Source: Candidatus Fermentibacterota bacterium (GTDB lineage Bacteria; JAFGKV01). From it: a stretch of 64,000 bases of DNA. Shown one piece after another: positions 6,920-16,473 of the stretch. Both the position numbers and the translations under genes were made by a program. How positions within the stretch are numbered: the stretch's first letter is position 1; every line of letters begins with the position of its first letter. Below the pieces are notes generated by a model, which was not told the origin of the DNA, ran no database searches, and saw only the letters and a program-made list of their open reading frames with translations. The DNA lies in contig JAFGKV010000238.1 of NCBI GenBank assembly GCA_016928395.1, forward strand, positions 20,341 through 84,340. Reading direction: 5' to 3'.

Positions 6920-9900
6920 CTACCGAAGAAGGACGATCAGATTACTTGCACTCTGCCCGCAGGCAACGAGCTGACAGTGATATGTGCCATTGGGAAGTGT
7001 CGTTCCATTTTGGTCAACGCCGTGCCAGCGAACTCCGTGTTCTCCCGCATCAAGCACTCCCAAGTCCATCCGTGACAGCACGCGGCCGGTCAAATCGCGC
7101 ACAAGCAACGTTGATCGCGAGGATCGAGGCACCGAGAAGGTAATGGCAACCTCTCCGGCTGCGGGGTTGGGCACAGGAGGGTGAAGCAGCAGTCGCGAGG
7201 GGTTCTCGGCGGGTGCTGCATGAACCCCAGTGCCGAACATGCCGGTATCCCGGTGATCCACCGGTATCAGGAATCCCGTGGTATCCCACGCCGCCGCAGC
7301 GGCGAAAGAGAGTGTAGTGGCGTAGGCGGTGTCGGCGTCTTGTTCGAGCGAGAACAGGATATTGCAGATTGCCCCTGTTCCCACGACCAGCGATGTTGCA
7401 TTCCGTCGCAGCGTCACGACCACCGAGCAGGCTGCCGCTACTGTCTCATCCACATGATAGCTGAGGACAAAGTCCTCGGCCCTACCTGCCAGCTCCACTC
7501 CTCCCTCCACAGGCACATGGGCGCCGTGCTCGGCGGAGTAGACCAGCGTGAAGCACAGGGAGTCAAGGCTGACGGGGTTGTATGTCTCGTTGTCCAACTC
7601 GATATCCACGGGATTGCCGGTCGAGCCCGGAGCGCCGGACCCGACGCCCACACAGAGGCGTACCGGGAGCTGGGCAACGAAGGTCTGGCCAGCAAGGTCA
7701 CTCATCAGATTGGCGATGGTGATCTCTTGGGGAAAGAAGCCCCAGGACACGCTGTCATCGTATGCCAGAGATGGCGTGATCTGATAGGCGAGGCCTCCCG
7801 GAACTGCTTCAAAGGAATAGGTCCCGACTGAGCTGGTGAAGGTGGAATCGGACCAGCCGCCGCTGAGGTGGACCGCAACGCCGGGCAGAGCCTCGCCATC
7901 TCTGCCGGCTATCGACCCCGTGATGGCATAGCGGGGGCGCACCCCAGTGAAGTCCCGATTGGTCTGTGGGGCGGTAAGGGGGTCAAACTGGTACGAGGGA
8001 GGCGTGAATGTCCACGCCCCTTCGGGAGGATCGTAGGAGGGTGTGACAGTGTAGGTTCTGCCGCCGGCAAGCGAAGAGAAGGAATACGACCCGTTGGCCG
8101 ACGTGGTCGTCGTGTCCACGGCTTCCCCGGCGAGTACCACGCGAACACCCTCCATCGACGCATTCGTTTCGTCTCGCACCGTGCCCGAGATCGTGTAGAA
8201 GGGCGGCGTGCCGACAAAGTCTTCGGCCCAGTGGTTGCTGTTCAGCAACTGAACGGTTCTGTTCTGTGGCTCGAAGGACCACGTGCCTTCTTGAGGAGTG
8301 TACGTCGGGGTGATCGTGTAGGTTTCGGCGCCCAGAAGGTTGCTGAACTGGAAGGAGCCTTGGGCATTGGTGGTCGTTTGCGCCTGCTGGAAACCGGACA
8401 GATTGACCGTGACCCCTTCCATCGGCACGCTCGCATAGCTCGTGATGGTACCACCGATGGTGTAGCGGGGGATACTGCCCGTGAAGTCCTGTCCCCATTG
8501 ATCGGCTTGAAGGTTGCTGTAGGTGCGATTCTGGGGGGAGAACGGCCAGGCACCAGCGATGTCCGAATAGGTGGGGGTGACGGTGTAGTTCCCTCCCGCG
8601 GCCAGATCAGAGAACGCATAGGTTCCGTCTCCTCCAGTCGTCACCTGGCCTGTCGACGACCCGGTGAGAGACACCACGGCGCCTGATAGAGGCGCGCCAG
8701 ACTCGGTACGCACTGTTCCGCCGATGGTATAGGCTGCCGCGATGGTCATCTGCCCCTGATAGGGGAAGAATCCCGGGTGCGTTACGGTCACCTCGATGGC
8801 GTCTTGCGTCGAGGGGGTGATCTGGAAGTAGGCGGTGCCGGAACCGTCGGCGTACCCGGCCTCATAGACCCCCGCGCCCCGCAGGCAGACCAGTGAACCC
8901 GAGACTCCCGTGGACACCGCCACGTTGGAGGTTCCCGTAGGAACCGTGGAGGGATGGCTCACATTCATTGTAGAGGGTTCTCTCGTCCACAGGGCCAGCT
9001 CCGGGTCTCCCAGGAGATTGTACTGACGCACCGTAACGGTCACCGTATCACTGGGCGGATAGTTGTAGGTCAGGTAGTACAGGCCCGCGTCGGTGATGGG
9101 GCCTATCCTGGTCAAGCCTTGATATGCCAGACCATCATAGATCCCCAAATCCAGGGTGTTGTTTGCATAGGTATGGGTGATGTGCGTGGCGCCGAAGAAG
9201 GCGATGGCACCACCCGCGGCGCGCATGAAGCTCTCGCCCAAACATTCGCCATACGCACCACCGGTATGGGTGAAATCCCCGGTGAGGCAAATGATACTGG
9301 TAACCAGGGGTCGCCTGGGGCCGTTCTGCATGAAGTAGCAGTAATCCTGGGTCCAGCCGATTTCGGCCAAGCGCTCCCTATCGGCGACTCCCCCGCGGTA
9401 GTTCAGGATGTTGCGTCCGTCATTGAGCTTCTGGAGAAGCTGCACGGCGGTGCCGCTGGGGGCAAACACCGAATCCACCTCATCGTACCCGAAGTTGAGA
9501 AGCCAATCCCGTACTATGCGTTTCGTGCCAGGGTGCGTCGGGTGCTCGGCGCCTGACGATACCGTGCCGCGTTCCATCCACGGGCCGTCACCTTCCCCCG
9601 ATTCGTACGAGAGGATCTTGTCGATCATGACCGCCAAGTCAGCGGTCCCCGCGGCAGGAAGCCTTCCCACGAAAACGTCAGGAAGCTCATCGTTCCCAAC
9701 GAATGTGCCATAGTAGCGGTCAGATTTGAGGTACCCACCAACAATGGGATTGTAGTAGTCATGGGTCGGCAACGCGGGATGATCGCCCACCAGGAGCACA
9801 TATTCCAAGGTTCCCGAAGTATTGTAGATGTCCCGGATGTACTGCCGTATGGCAGAATCCGTGGAGCCGGTCTGACTCAAGGTCGCCATCTGCGGCGCCA

Positions 9901-10435
9901 AGCCCTTGCGTTCCTTCCAGTCGAACAGGGCGCCGATGGAACCGGCCAGTTCGTCGGTGCAGACGAAGAGATAGCGGATGCCTGGACTGCGGCTCTCCAG
10001 CTGGATCTGATCCCAGTTAAGCACATAGGGGCGGATCAGCTCGGCGAATGACTGCGGCAGGTATCCCCGGAACGGTGGCATACCCTGATGAACGCCATCC
10101 AGCCGGAGGTCAATGCGAAGATCGATGACACCGTCAGGAACGTCTGTCGGTACATTGGCAATCAACGGCACCACCCGAAGCTCGCGGATCATGGCGGGTT
10201 CACCGGTCTCGACAATGGTCGTGCCCATGCCCGTGCGCATGGAGGTCGCGACGCTGTGGATCTCGATTCCTCCGGGCGCGGCGACGAAACCCAGAGGGAT
10301 TCGCTGGCCAGGGTGTGCGGTGAGAGATGCCTCCAGCGTCACTGAGTGTGTGGCTGTTGCCACCACGTTTATGGTATGGGCCTCCGACGCGGCGCCCATT
10401 CCCAGAACCCCCACAAGTACGAGAAGAAGAAGCAT
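6920..10435 (-). CDS. C25 (gingipain-like) protein lacking the catalytic His, with four repeat domains and T9SS sorting domain (1171 aa)
   Basis: The order is signal peptide; a beta-rich pro-region; a C25-like domain about residues 145-500; four repeats of about 85 residues resembling carboxypeptidase regulatory-like sandwiches (YTIGGTVRTESGAPLSGAVV, YTISGTVRDETNASMEGVRV and so on) about 570-920; a cohesin-like sandwich; and a C-terminal T9SS type A/FlgD-like sorting domain (VPNPAAGEVAITFSVP...LPNGTYHCQLV). The nucleophile region SIICLTGDF keeps Cys383. At the catalytic His position (GHG in active relatives) it reads NYRGGV, residues 345-350, so it is probably inactive or altered. AGGAG is seven bases before the ATG. 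It is the last gene of the long minus-strand run and the only C25 member there with a clear T9SS tail. A cell-surface or secreted location is expected. Confidence 0.9.
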   Translation of the reverse strand: MLLLLVLVGVLGMGAASEAHTINVVATATHSVTLEASLTAHPGQRIPLGFVAAPGGIEIHSVATSMRTGMGTTIVETGEPAMIRELRVVPLIANVPTDVPDGVIDLRIDLRLDGVHQGMPPFRGYLPQSFAELIRPYVLNWDQIQLESRSPGIRYLFVCTDELAGSIGALFDWKERKGLAPQMATLSQTGSTDSAIRQYIRDIYNTSGTLEYVLLVGDHPALPTHDYYNPIVGGYLKSDRYYGTFVGNDELPDVFVGRLPAAGTADLAVMIDKILSYESGEGDGPWMERGTVSSGAEHPTHPGTKRIVRDWLLNFGYDEVDSVFAPSGTAVQLLQKLNDGRNILNYRGGVADRERLAEIGWTQDYCYFMQNGPRRPLVTSIICLTGDFTHTGGAYGECLGESFMRAAGGAIAFFGATHITHTYANNTLDLGIYDGLAYQGLTRIGPITDAGLYYLTYNYPPSDTVTVTVRQYNLLGDPELALWTREPSTMNVSHPSTVPTGTSNVAVSTGVSGSLVCLRGAGVYEAGYADGSGTAYFQITPSTQDAIEVTVTHPGFFPYQGQMTIAAAYTIGGTVRTESGAPLSGAVVSLTGSSTGQVTTGGDGTYAFSDLAAGGNYTVTPTYSDIAGAWPFSPQNRTYSNLQADQWGQDFTGSIPRYTIGGTITSYASVPMEGVTVNLSGFQQAQTTTNAQGSFQFSNLLGAETYTITPTYTPQEGTWSFEPQNRTVQLLNSNHWAEDFVGTPPFYTISGTVRDETNASMEGVRVVLAGEAVDTTTTSANGSYSFSSLAGGRTYTVTPSYDPPEGAWTFTPPSYQFDPLTAPQTNRDFTGVRPRYAITGSIAGRDGEALPGVAVHLSGGWSDSTFTSSVGTYSFEAVPGGLAYQITPSLAYDDSVSWGFFPQEITIANLMSDLAGQTFVAQLPVRLCVGVGSGAPGSTGNPVDIELDNETYNPVSLDSLCFTLVYSAEHGAHVPVEGGVELAGRAEDFVLSYHVDETVAAACSVVVTLRRNATSLVVGTGAICNILFSLEQDADTAYATTLSFAAAAAWDTTGFLIPVDHRDTGMFGTGVHAAPAENPSRLLLHPPVPNPAAGEVAITFSVPRSSRSTLLVRDLTGRVLSRMDLGVLDAGEHGVRWHGVDQNGTTLPNGTYHCQLVACGQSASNLIVLLR

Positions 10436-10445
10436 TGCTACACTC

Positions 10446-12278
10446 CTATGGGATATCGGCTATCACCTGGAAGACGGAAACGCGGGCCGATAGATTCGAT
10501 GCATTGCCGGTCTTGTCGACCGCCAGGACGCGGTAGTAGTCGTATTCGTCATAGAACGATGTCGTGTCGGTTTGTGCGGTGGACCAAGGGGTCCATCCGG
10601 AGTCAACCATGGCGTGCTGTGGATGGATGATGGCGGGGAGCTGCTCCTGCAGGGCCACAGATGGGTAGCGGTAGCGAAGCGCCCGGTAGAACAGCAGATC
10701 CTCGGGGCCGCCGTTGACATCTACCGTCACGGTGTTCCACGACAGGGCCATCAGCGAATCAACAAGATCCACCTGGGCCTGAAACCCGGACACGCCCGCG
10801 GGAGGCGTGTCATCGGAACCGTAGTTGCTGGGTATGACGTAGATAAGGCCCGCATCATACCCCGCGAAAGGTGAGCCGTCTACGCCGAGGATGAGATCCG
10901 CCAGCCCGTCGCCGTTCACATCACCTCCGGCCACGCTACGGCCAGCCCAGTCTTTGTGGCCAACGCCTTGCCATCCGCCTTGGGAAGTCTCGATGTCCAA
11001 CTGGGCAGGCCAATTCGCCGCCGCACGGCCGAAGACGGCGTATGCCTTACCATACCCCGCGCCCCAATCCGGCGCGCCGACCGCGAAATCGTCGTAGGAA
11101 TCGCCGTTGACATCTCCCAACGAACACAGGGCCGCACCGGTGGAGGCATAGGAGCCGACGATCTGCGTCGTGGCGGCGCTGGGAGGGGTGTCCTGGCCCC
11201 AGGCGGCCAGGGAGCTTCCTCTCCACAGATAGACGCTGCCCGTTCCGATGGGCGTCGAAATCAGGAAGTCGCCCTTATCGTCATTGTCAGTGTCGCCGGC
11301 GTCAGAAACGCAGGAACCCATCTCGTCGCCGGTGACTGCTCCAAGGAATGATTTGTCCGCATTGGCCAGGGATTCATTGATGATCCATCCGGTGGCCCTG
11401 CCCAGAACAAGGTAGGCCTTGCCTATGAAAAAGTCGTCCCAATCCGGTGAGTACTTGGGGGCGCCGATGAGGATCTCGTCGCGGCCGTCGCTGTTCAAGT
11501 CAGGCACCACCGCGACCGTGAAACCGGCACGGCTCATTCCCGTGGCATCCGCCTCGCCAACAAGGGACGCATCGGCATTTGCCAAGGATACGGACTGCGC
11601 CCACCCCGTTGTCTTGCCCAAAATGAGATAGACCTTGCCGCTGCCTGCCATGGGGGCGCCGATGAGGAAATCTCCCACGCCGTCACCGTTGACGTCGCCG
11701 GCGGAGGCGACAACGTGGCCGGCCCGATGACCGTAATCCTCACCGAGGTATGACGCGTCGGCCGTGGACAAGGAGACATCCTGTCCCCAGCCCGACGGCT
11801 TGCCGAAGACGACGTACACCTTGCCGGCGTCTTCTTCAGCCTCGCCGTTGGCTGGGGCACCTACCACGAGATCGGCATAGGTATCACCGTTGATGCTGGG
11901 GACGATGGCAAGGGACCATCCCGGGTGATCACCCACGGTTTCGCCCTTGAAACTGGCGCTCACCGAACCAGTGAGAGCCATCTCAGGTTGCCACCCCAGC
12001 GCGGATCCGAACACGAGGTATACGGTACCGTATTCGCCCCCGGTGGTATCAAAGGGCGCGGAGAACGCCAGATCATCAATCCCATCGCCGTTCAGGTCGC
12101 CTCCGGAGGAGACGGCGTAACCCACCTGCGCGGCCGGCGCCGGCCCCATCCATGACCACGGTGCCGACCATAGTCTCTCATTCTGCTGCCAGGCGGACGC
12201 GGACAGGGGGGCGAGGGAGACGAAAATGGGCAGCGCTACGCAAAGGTGTTCCAACCGGTGAGAGAATCGTGACATCAT
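10446..12278 (-). CDS. Secreted FG-GAP (integrin alpha-like) beta-propeller with C-terminal Fn3-like domain (610 aa)
   Basis: ATG 12278 is preferred over a GTG at 12302 because GAGGA lies six bases upstream. After a signal peptide (ALPIFVSLAPLSASAWQ) come seven repeats, each with a Ca-binding type loop and a blade end, for example GGDLNGDGIDDLAFSAP, AGDVNGDGVGDFLIGAP and LGDVNGDSYDDFAVGAP; one blade (DTDNDDKGD) is divergent. Seven repeats fit one closed integrin-type propeller. The C-terminal 110 residues (from DDTPPAGVSGFQAQVD) look like a fibronectin type III domain. The likely role is adhesion or ligand binding outside the cell. Neighbours are a lipoprotein propeller and C25-family proteins. 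Confidence 0.88.
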   Translation of the reverse strand: MMSRFSHRLEHLCVALPIFVSLAPLSASAWQQNERLWSAPWSWMGPAPAAQVGYAVSSGGDLNGDGIDDLAFSAPFDTTGGEYGTVYLVFGSALGWQPEMALTGSVSASFKGETVGDHPGWSLAIVPSINGDTYADLVVGAPANGEAEEDAGKVYVVFGKPSGWGQDVSLSTADASYLGEDYGHRAGHVVASAGDVNGDGVGDFLIGAPMAGSGKVYLILGKTTGWAQSVSLANADASLVGEADATGMSRAGFTVAVVPDLNSDGRDEILIGAPKYSPDWDDFFIGKAYLVLGRATGWIINESLANADKSFLGAVTGDEMGSCVSDAGDTDNDDKGDFLISTPIGTGSVYLWRGSSLAAWGQDTPPSAATTQIVGSYASTGAALCSLGDVNGDSYDDFAVGAPDWGAGYGKAYAVFGRAAANWPAQLDIETSQGGWQGVGHKDWAGRSVAGGDVNGDGLADLILGVDGSPFAGYDAGLIYVIPSNYGSDDTPPAGVSGFQAQVDLVDSLMALSWNTVTVDVNGGPEDLLFYRALRYRYPSVALQEQLPAIIHPQHAMVDSGWTPWSTAQTDTTSFYDEYDYYRVLAVDKTGNASNLSARVSVFQVIADIP

Positions 12279-12295
12279 CAAGGGTCCTCTGTTTC

Positions 12296-13306
12296 CTACC
12301 ACGAGAGGATGACCAGACCGTTTCTTGTAGTTCCCACGTAGATGTAGTCATCGTCGGCGGCCATGGAGTACGAGGCGTTCACGACATACTGGCCGATTAC
12401 GTGGGGCCGGTCGGGCCGGGACACATCCAGGACCAGGACGCCTTCATAGCTATCGGCGACCAGCAGCCTGTCGCGGTGAAGGATGACTTGCTTCGCGTTC
12501 CCCGGGGTACGGTGCCACCCGATCTGGCGGAGGTCCGCGGGATCGGTAGCGTCGATGACCCAGATGCCTCGGGCATTGTCGGCGACAAATGCCACAACCT
12601 GGTTGCCCAAGGAGCCCACGGCGACGTCATTGGCATAATCTTCAGTATCGAGGGAGTCGAGAGGTTCCATGACGCCGGAGAAATTGTCGGGCCTGTGACG
12701 GGCCGTGACCAGGCCGGCCTCACCCTGAGCGACATAGATCACTCCGTCGCGCACGGCAACGCCGCGGGCGTAACCCGGGAGACGTAGCCGGTTGGCGAAA
12801 TGCAGGTCGGGAGGCGTGTGGTCGATCTCCTTGATGTCGAAACTGACGAGGCCGCCGGAACGATCGGCGACGTACAGCATGGTATCTACTGCGGCAACGT
12901 CTTCATACGACTCAACATAGGATGGCTGCACTTCAGTCCAGTAGAAGGGCGCAGTGGGGTCGGTTACATCCGCGACGAACATGCCAAGGTAGGATCCGGC
13001 CGTCACGCAGGCGAACTTTCTCATCCCCCGGTCAACCACTACCAGAGACTTCGAGTAGCCATTTGGGGGATCCAATCGGCCGCCCTGAGCGGGCGCCTCA
13101 GGATCGCGTACGTCGATGGTGGTGAGACCCAGTTCTCCAGTGGCGAGATAGGCCCACCCGTCGTCCACCACCACATCGTACACCTGACCCTCTGTCGGAA
13201 TCGACGCCACCACCTTGAACGCATCTTTCGGCTCGATGGGGCCTTCCCGCTCAGCGCAGGAGACCAGCAAAGCCGCCCCCAGCAGCACCAGGGTATTCCT
13301 TGTCAT
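12296..13306 (-). CDS. LVIVD-repeat beta-propeller lipoprotein (336 aa)
   Basis: The start has CTGGGAGG upstream. The signal sequence MTRNTLVLLGAALLVSC ends in a lipobox Cys17, so it is a lipoprotein. The body is built of repeats with the pattern V-x-D-G-x-A-Y-L-A-x-x-x-G-L-x-x-I-D-V-x-D-P (for example DDGWAYLATGELGLTTIDV and NGLVILSW at the end), characteristic of LVIVD proteins that fold as propellers. These are common surface proteins in FCB genomes; their ligands are mostly unknown. It is three bases downstream of the beta-barrel gene's stop and 17 bases upstream of the FG-GAP gene, clearly one transcript. Confidence 0.9.
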   Translation of the reverse strand: MTRNTLVLLGAALLVSCAEREGPIEPKDAFKVVASIPTEGQVYDVVVDDGWAYLATGELGLTTIDVRDPEAPAQGGRLDPPNGYSKSLVVVDRGMRKFACVTAGSYLGMFVADVTDPTAPFYWTEVQPSYVESYEDVAAVDTMLYVADRSGGLVSFDIKEIDHTPPDLHFANRLRLPGYARGVAVRDGVIYVAQGEAGLVTARHRPDNFSGVMEPLDSLDTEDYANDVAVGSLGNQVVAFVADNARGIWVIDATDPADLRQIGWHRTPGNAKQVILHRDRLLVADSYEGVLVLDVSRPDRPHVIGQYVVNASYSMAADDDYIYVGTTRNGLVILSW

Positions 13307-13309
13307 TGT

Positions 13310-14413
13310 CTACCTCCCAGTCTTTCCGACGAGGCCTCGCGTTACCGACATCGAAAGGCCGATGGTATTGGCGGTGAAATCCTTCTCTTCCCCGAGGTCG
13401 TCCTTGGCGTACGAATCAACTTCGCGCTTCTGCCACTTGTAGTTCAGATTGGCGGACACCCCCGCACCCAGGCTGAACCCGATGCCGGTTTCCAGGGCAA
13501 CCTTATTGTCTTTTCGGCCAGCATGGTAGGGGTCATCGATGAAGTCCTTCTTGGTAGTGCACGCCTTCAGATTGTAGCTTAGGCCGAAACTCAGTGATGG
13601 AGACGAGGCGAGCACCTTGACCGGCAATATATACGAACCGAACACATCATAGTTGTTCTCGTGGTACGAACCATCCGTCTCATCCGAGGTCTCCTTCGTC
13701 TCACCGGGTTCGTCATAGCCTTTCATGGTGACTCTTCGGTAGTTGGCGCTGACACCTAGCGTGAGGCGTCTTGTGACACCGTACTTTGCCTCAGCCGTGA
13801 CGGCGAAACCGTGGAAGTCATACTCCTGGAAGTAGTCAGGGTATTTCTCCCGCTCATACTGCCCGCGCGCCCGAAGCCCCAACCTTCCGCCCTTAAGGAG
13901 CCCCTTGGTGGCCTGCAGAGAGAGGAAATGCTTCGCGTAGTCATACTCCTCATAGTCCATCGTGTCCTCATCGTAAATCTGACGGATGTAGTACCGAGGA
14001 GTGTATCGATACGTGAGATAGGTGTAGAAATAACTGCCGATCCTTCTGCGAAGATCGAGCGAATAGTTGTGAAAGCTCTTCATCGTGTTGCGGTAGTTGC
14101 TGTTCTGCTTGACGGTGAGGGTAACCCTGGTGTCACCCTTGTACGCCTGAAGCCCCAGAGACTGCGCGATGATCAGATCGTCGGTAGTCTCCACCGTGGA
14201 GTACTGATCAGTCTGCGGCAGGTTTTTTATCAGGTCGATCTCATCCTCTGAGTACCGGAAGACGTTGTCGTCATAAGTAAACGACAGCCCCGTGACCAGG
14301 TCCAACTGGATGGAGGGAGGCGTCTTCTTCTTCGGCTTCGGCTTGGGGGTGGCCGCGGTTGCGGGCATGACAAACCCTACCATCACCGCGATCAGCATCA
14401 GCTTCTTAGTCAA
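13310..14413 (-). CDS. Outer-membrane beta-barrel protein (367 aa)
   Basis: The start is set at TTG 14413, which has AAGGAGG seven bases upstream and opens a good signal peptide (LTKKLMLIAVMVGFVMPATA); a longer ATG form lacks both. After a Lys/Pro linker (KPKPKKK) the chain is a run of amphipathic strands rich in Tyr, Thr and Arg (YFYTYLTYRYTPRYYIRQIY and similar), as in outer-membrane barrels. The position just upstream of the lipoprotein and FG-GAP genes, and downstream of pgsBCW, raises the possibility that it helps export or anchor the polymer, but nothing in the sequence proves this. No named family is assigned. Confidence 0.8.
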   Translation of the reverse strand: MTKKLMLIAVMVGFVMPATAATPKPKPKKKTPPSIQLDLVTGLSFTYDDNVFRYSEDEIDLIKNLPQTDQYSTVETTDDLIIAQSLGLQAYKGDTRVTLTVKQNSNYRNTMKSFHNYSLDLRRRIGSYFYTYLTYRYTPRYYIRQIYDEDTMDYEEYDYAKHFLSLQATKGLLKGGRLGLRARGQYEREKYPDYFQEYDFHGFAVTAEAKYGVTRRLTLGVSANYRRVTMKGYDEPGETKETSDETDGSYHENNYDVFGSYILPVKVLASSPSLSFGLSYNLKACTTKKDFIDDPYHAGRKDNKVALETGIGFSLGAGVSANLNYKWQKREVDSYAKDDLGEEKDFTANTIGLSMSVTRGLVGKTGR

Positions 14414-14482
14414 ACCGTATCCTCCTTCAAGTGGGGCCGCGCTTCGCAGTGAAGGATGTGGCAGAAGCACGGCGGTCGTGGA

Positions 14483-15349
14483 TCAGATATCCTTCTGAGG
14501 AATCAAGAACCGGAGCAAAACGCTGTCCAGGGCACTGCCTGGCTTGAAGCTCCAGTGGTGGACACCCGGCGGGACCGGAATGACTGCACGTTTGCCTGGC
14601 GCCGGTACCAGGTCATCCCGGTCAAGATATCTGGTCACATCGGAGCGTCGTGAGCTCCACGTGAACGAGTGGATCACCTGACTGCTCTCTAGTATTTGTA
14701 CCTGGTAGTTCTGAATTCCTTTCATGTCGTAAGTGAACTCAAGGCGAGAGTAGATCACCAGCGTGGTCGGGCCGATGATCTCCAACTCCACCGGAGTCTG
14801 AGCTGTCGCGCGGTAGTATTTGACCTCGCGTTCCGCCCGTTCCAGGCGCACCACATCGGCATACCGTTCCGGGGACATGGCCGAGAGCTTGCCGAGGGAG
14901 GAGGGCTTGGCCGAGAAGAGCACCTTGACAGAGACGTTCTTGTCAGGGCACGTGATGGCGATCTGCCTCGTCCTCGGCGGGATGACTGCATACGAAGTGC
15001 GGCTCTCACCGACCCATAGCTTCCGGCCCGGTACGCCCGCTATCCCCGACTTCCTTGTAGAGTACGTCTTGGCGACCTTCCTGGTTCCTCCCACTATGGT
15101 TAACGAATAGGAAGTGTCCCGTTGCGTGGGGCGGGGGCCGATCCACCGAGAGACCACCCTAAGGCCACCTGGTCCCGTCACGTTCAACCGCAACCCGTTC
15201 GCCCGATAGTACGTGGTCGACCTCCCTTTGATCACCACCGGTTGCTCCACGGTAGTTCCATATATGGGAGTCAGGGTCTTCCACTGACTCGACTCCGCTC
15301 CCGTAGCAGCAACCACCCACGCAACGACCAGAAGGCATCGACACATCAT
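14483..15349 (-). CDS. Secreted protein of unknown function in the pgs gene run (288 aa)
   Basis: The ATG has GGAGG six bases upstream and a signal peptide (CRCLLVVAWVVAATGA). The mature protein is beta-rich (YYRANGLRLNVTGPGGLRVV, FSFKPG-like segments such as HHWSFKPGSALDSV). A repeated pattern of two halves, each with a YYRA motif (YYRANG and YYRATAQT) followed by a strand with V-x-G/L-x-I-x-G-P, suggests two related sandwich domains. I do not recognise the family. It lies 11 bases after pgsW and 69 bases before the barrel gene, so a role in handling poly-gamma-glutamate at the surface is plausible but untested. Confidence 0.75.
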   Translation of the reverse strand: MMCRCLLVVAWVVAATGAESSQWKTLTPIYGTTVEQPVVIKGRSTTYYRANGLRLNVTGPGGLRVVSRWIGPRPTQRDTSYSLTIVGGTRKVAKTYSTRKSGIAGVPGRKLWVGESRTSYAVIPPRTRQIAITCPDKNVSVKVLFSAKPSSLGKLSAMSPERYADVVRLERAEREVKYYRATAQTPVELEIIGPTTLVIYSRLEFTYDMKGIQNYQVQILESSQVIHSFTWSSRRSDVTRYLDRDDLVPAPGKRAVIPVPPGVHHWSFKPGSALDSVLLRFLIPQKDI

Positions 15350-15360
15350 GGCAGGCCTCC

Positions 15361-16473
15361 CTAAGGGGATGGTGCTCTTGAAGTCTTGCGCAGCAGGCTG
15401 TGCGCGAGATCCACCCGGATTGTGATCAATAGCACCAGACTCAGAAGGAACAAGAGGAAAGCGGCGATCCCGGTGTTGAGCCGCTCCGTGAAGTAGATTG
15501 TCCCGACGCCGATCTCAGGATCAGGACCTGGGGGAACAGGCAAGCCGTACTGCCGTGCCAGGCGCTCCACCTGGAGTATGTGAATCACGGGGATTCCTCG
15601 CTGGGCCAGGAGAAGGGTGGCGCCTTTGGTAGGGAAGTTGCGGCGGGCCAATGTCATGGAGAGCCCCGAGCGAATGAGCCGGCCATTGATGCTTGCCCCC
15701 AATGAGGCAACACCCCCGCCGACATTGACCGCGGCCTGGATCGGGCGATCGCCGGTTGCCCGGGAATAGAGTTCCATCCGTCGGCGAATGGAGGCTTCCA
15801 GGGTTCTCTCATTTATGAACTCAACGCCGTTTCGAGTGATTGCCTGTTCGATGAGCAGGCGGCCTCGCCGGCTGAGGCCTCTCCCCCGATCTTCGCCGCC
15901 TCCGACCGACGCGGCGATGGACTTGGTGCGGATGATTCCCTTCCTTACCAGCAACTCCTCCATGTCAAGCCAGGTAAACTCGGGGTCGTTGGCGCCCCAT
16001 GTGGATGACCCTACACTGGCGATGACGATGGGGCGGAGTTCCATGGTCTCCGCAGCAACAAGCAGAGCGATGTTGAGGCACGGGAGGGAGCCAGTCAAGG
16101 ACACAGCGATCGCATCGCCGGGCTTGAGCCCCGCGTGACCAAGCATATCCACGAACACCGCGGCGAAGTTGGGATTGGTCGAGGTGAGCTTGGCCCGCAG
16201 TACGCCGCGATCGGTGGTAACGAGCGTGTATTCCTGACCGATCAGGCCCGTGGCGTGAGGGTCGTTCACCAAGTCGATGACCAGCCCTTTGGGCAGGCGG
16301 TAGTCGCGGATGGCCTGCTGAGCCAGCATGGCGGTTCGCGAGGCCCTAAGCTTTTCGGTGTAGAACGGGCTGTGATGAATCACCTTCGACCGCTGCACCA
16401 CCACCATGCACAGCACGGCGGCCGCAGAGACCGCGACCAGCACCACGCCGGAAACAGTGCGATAGCCACCCAT
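15361..16473 (-). CDS. pgsW: PgsW-like poly-gamma-glutamate system protein (370 aa)
   Basis: This matches the third component found with PgsB and PgsC in FCB and related bacteria. It has an N-terminal membrane helix (VSGVVLVAVSAAAVLCMVVV), a large soluble domain with conserved-looking GDAIAVSLTGSLPCLNIALL, SVGSSTWGANDPEFTWLDME and VNVGGGVASLG, and a C-terminal membrane helix (GIAAFLLFLLSLVLLITI). The ATG at 16473 shares one base with the TAA of pgsC (TAATG), so translation is coupled. A longer open frame upstream runs through pgsC and is rejected. The biochemical role of PgsW is not well defined; it is thought to support polymer export or modification. Confidence 0.88.
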   Translation of the reverse strand: MGGYRTVSGVVLVAVSAAAVLCMVVVQRSKVIHHSPFYTEKLRASRTAMLAQQAIRDYRLPKGLVIDLVNDPHATGLIGQEYTLVTTDRGVLRAKLTSTNPNFAAVFVDMLGHAGLKPGDAIAVSLTGSLPCLNIALLVAAETMELRPIVIASVGSSTWGANDPEFTWLDMEELLVRKGIIRTKSIAASVGGGEDRGRGLSRRGRLLIEQAITRNGVEFINERTLEASIRRRMELYSRATGDRPIQAAVNVGGGVASLGASINGRLIRSGLSMTLARRNFPTKGATLLLAQRGIPVIHILQVERLARQYGLPVPPGPDPEIGVGTIYFTERLNTGIAAFLLFLLSLVLLITIRVDLAHSLLRKTSRAPSP

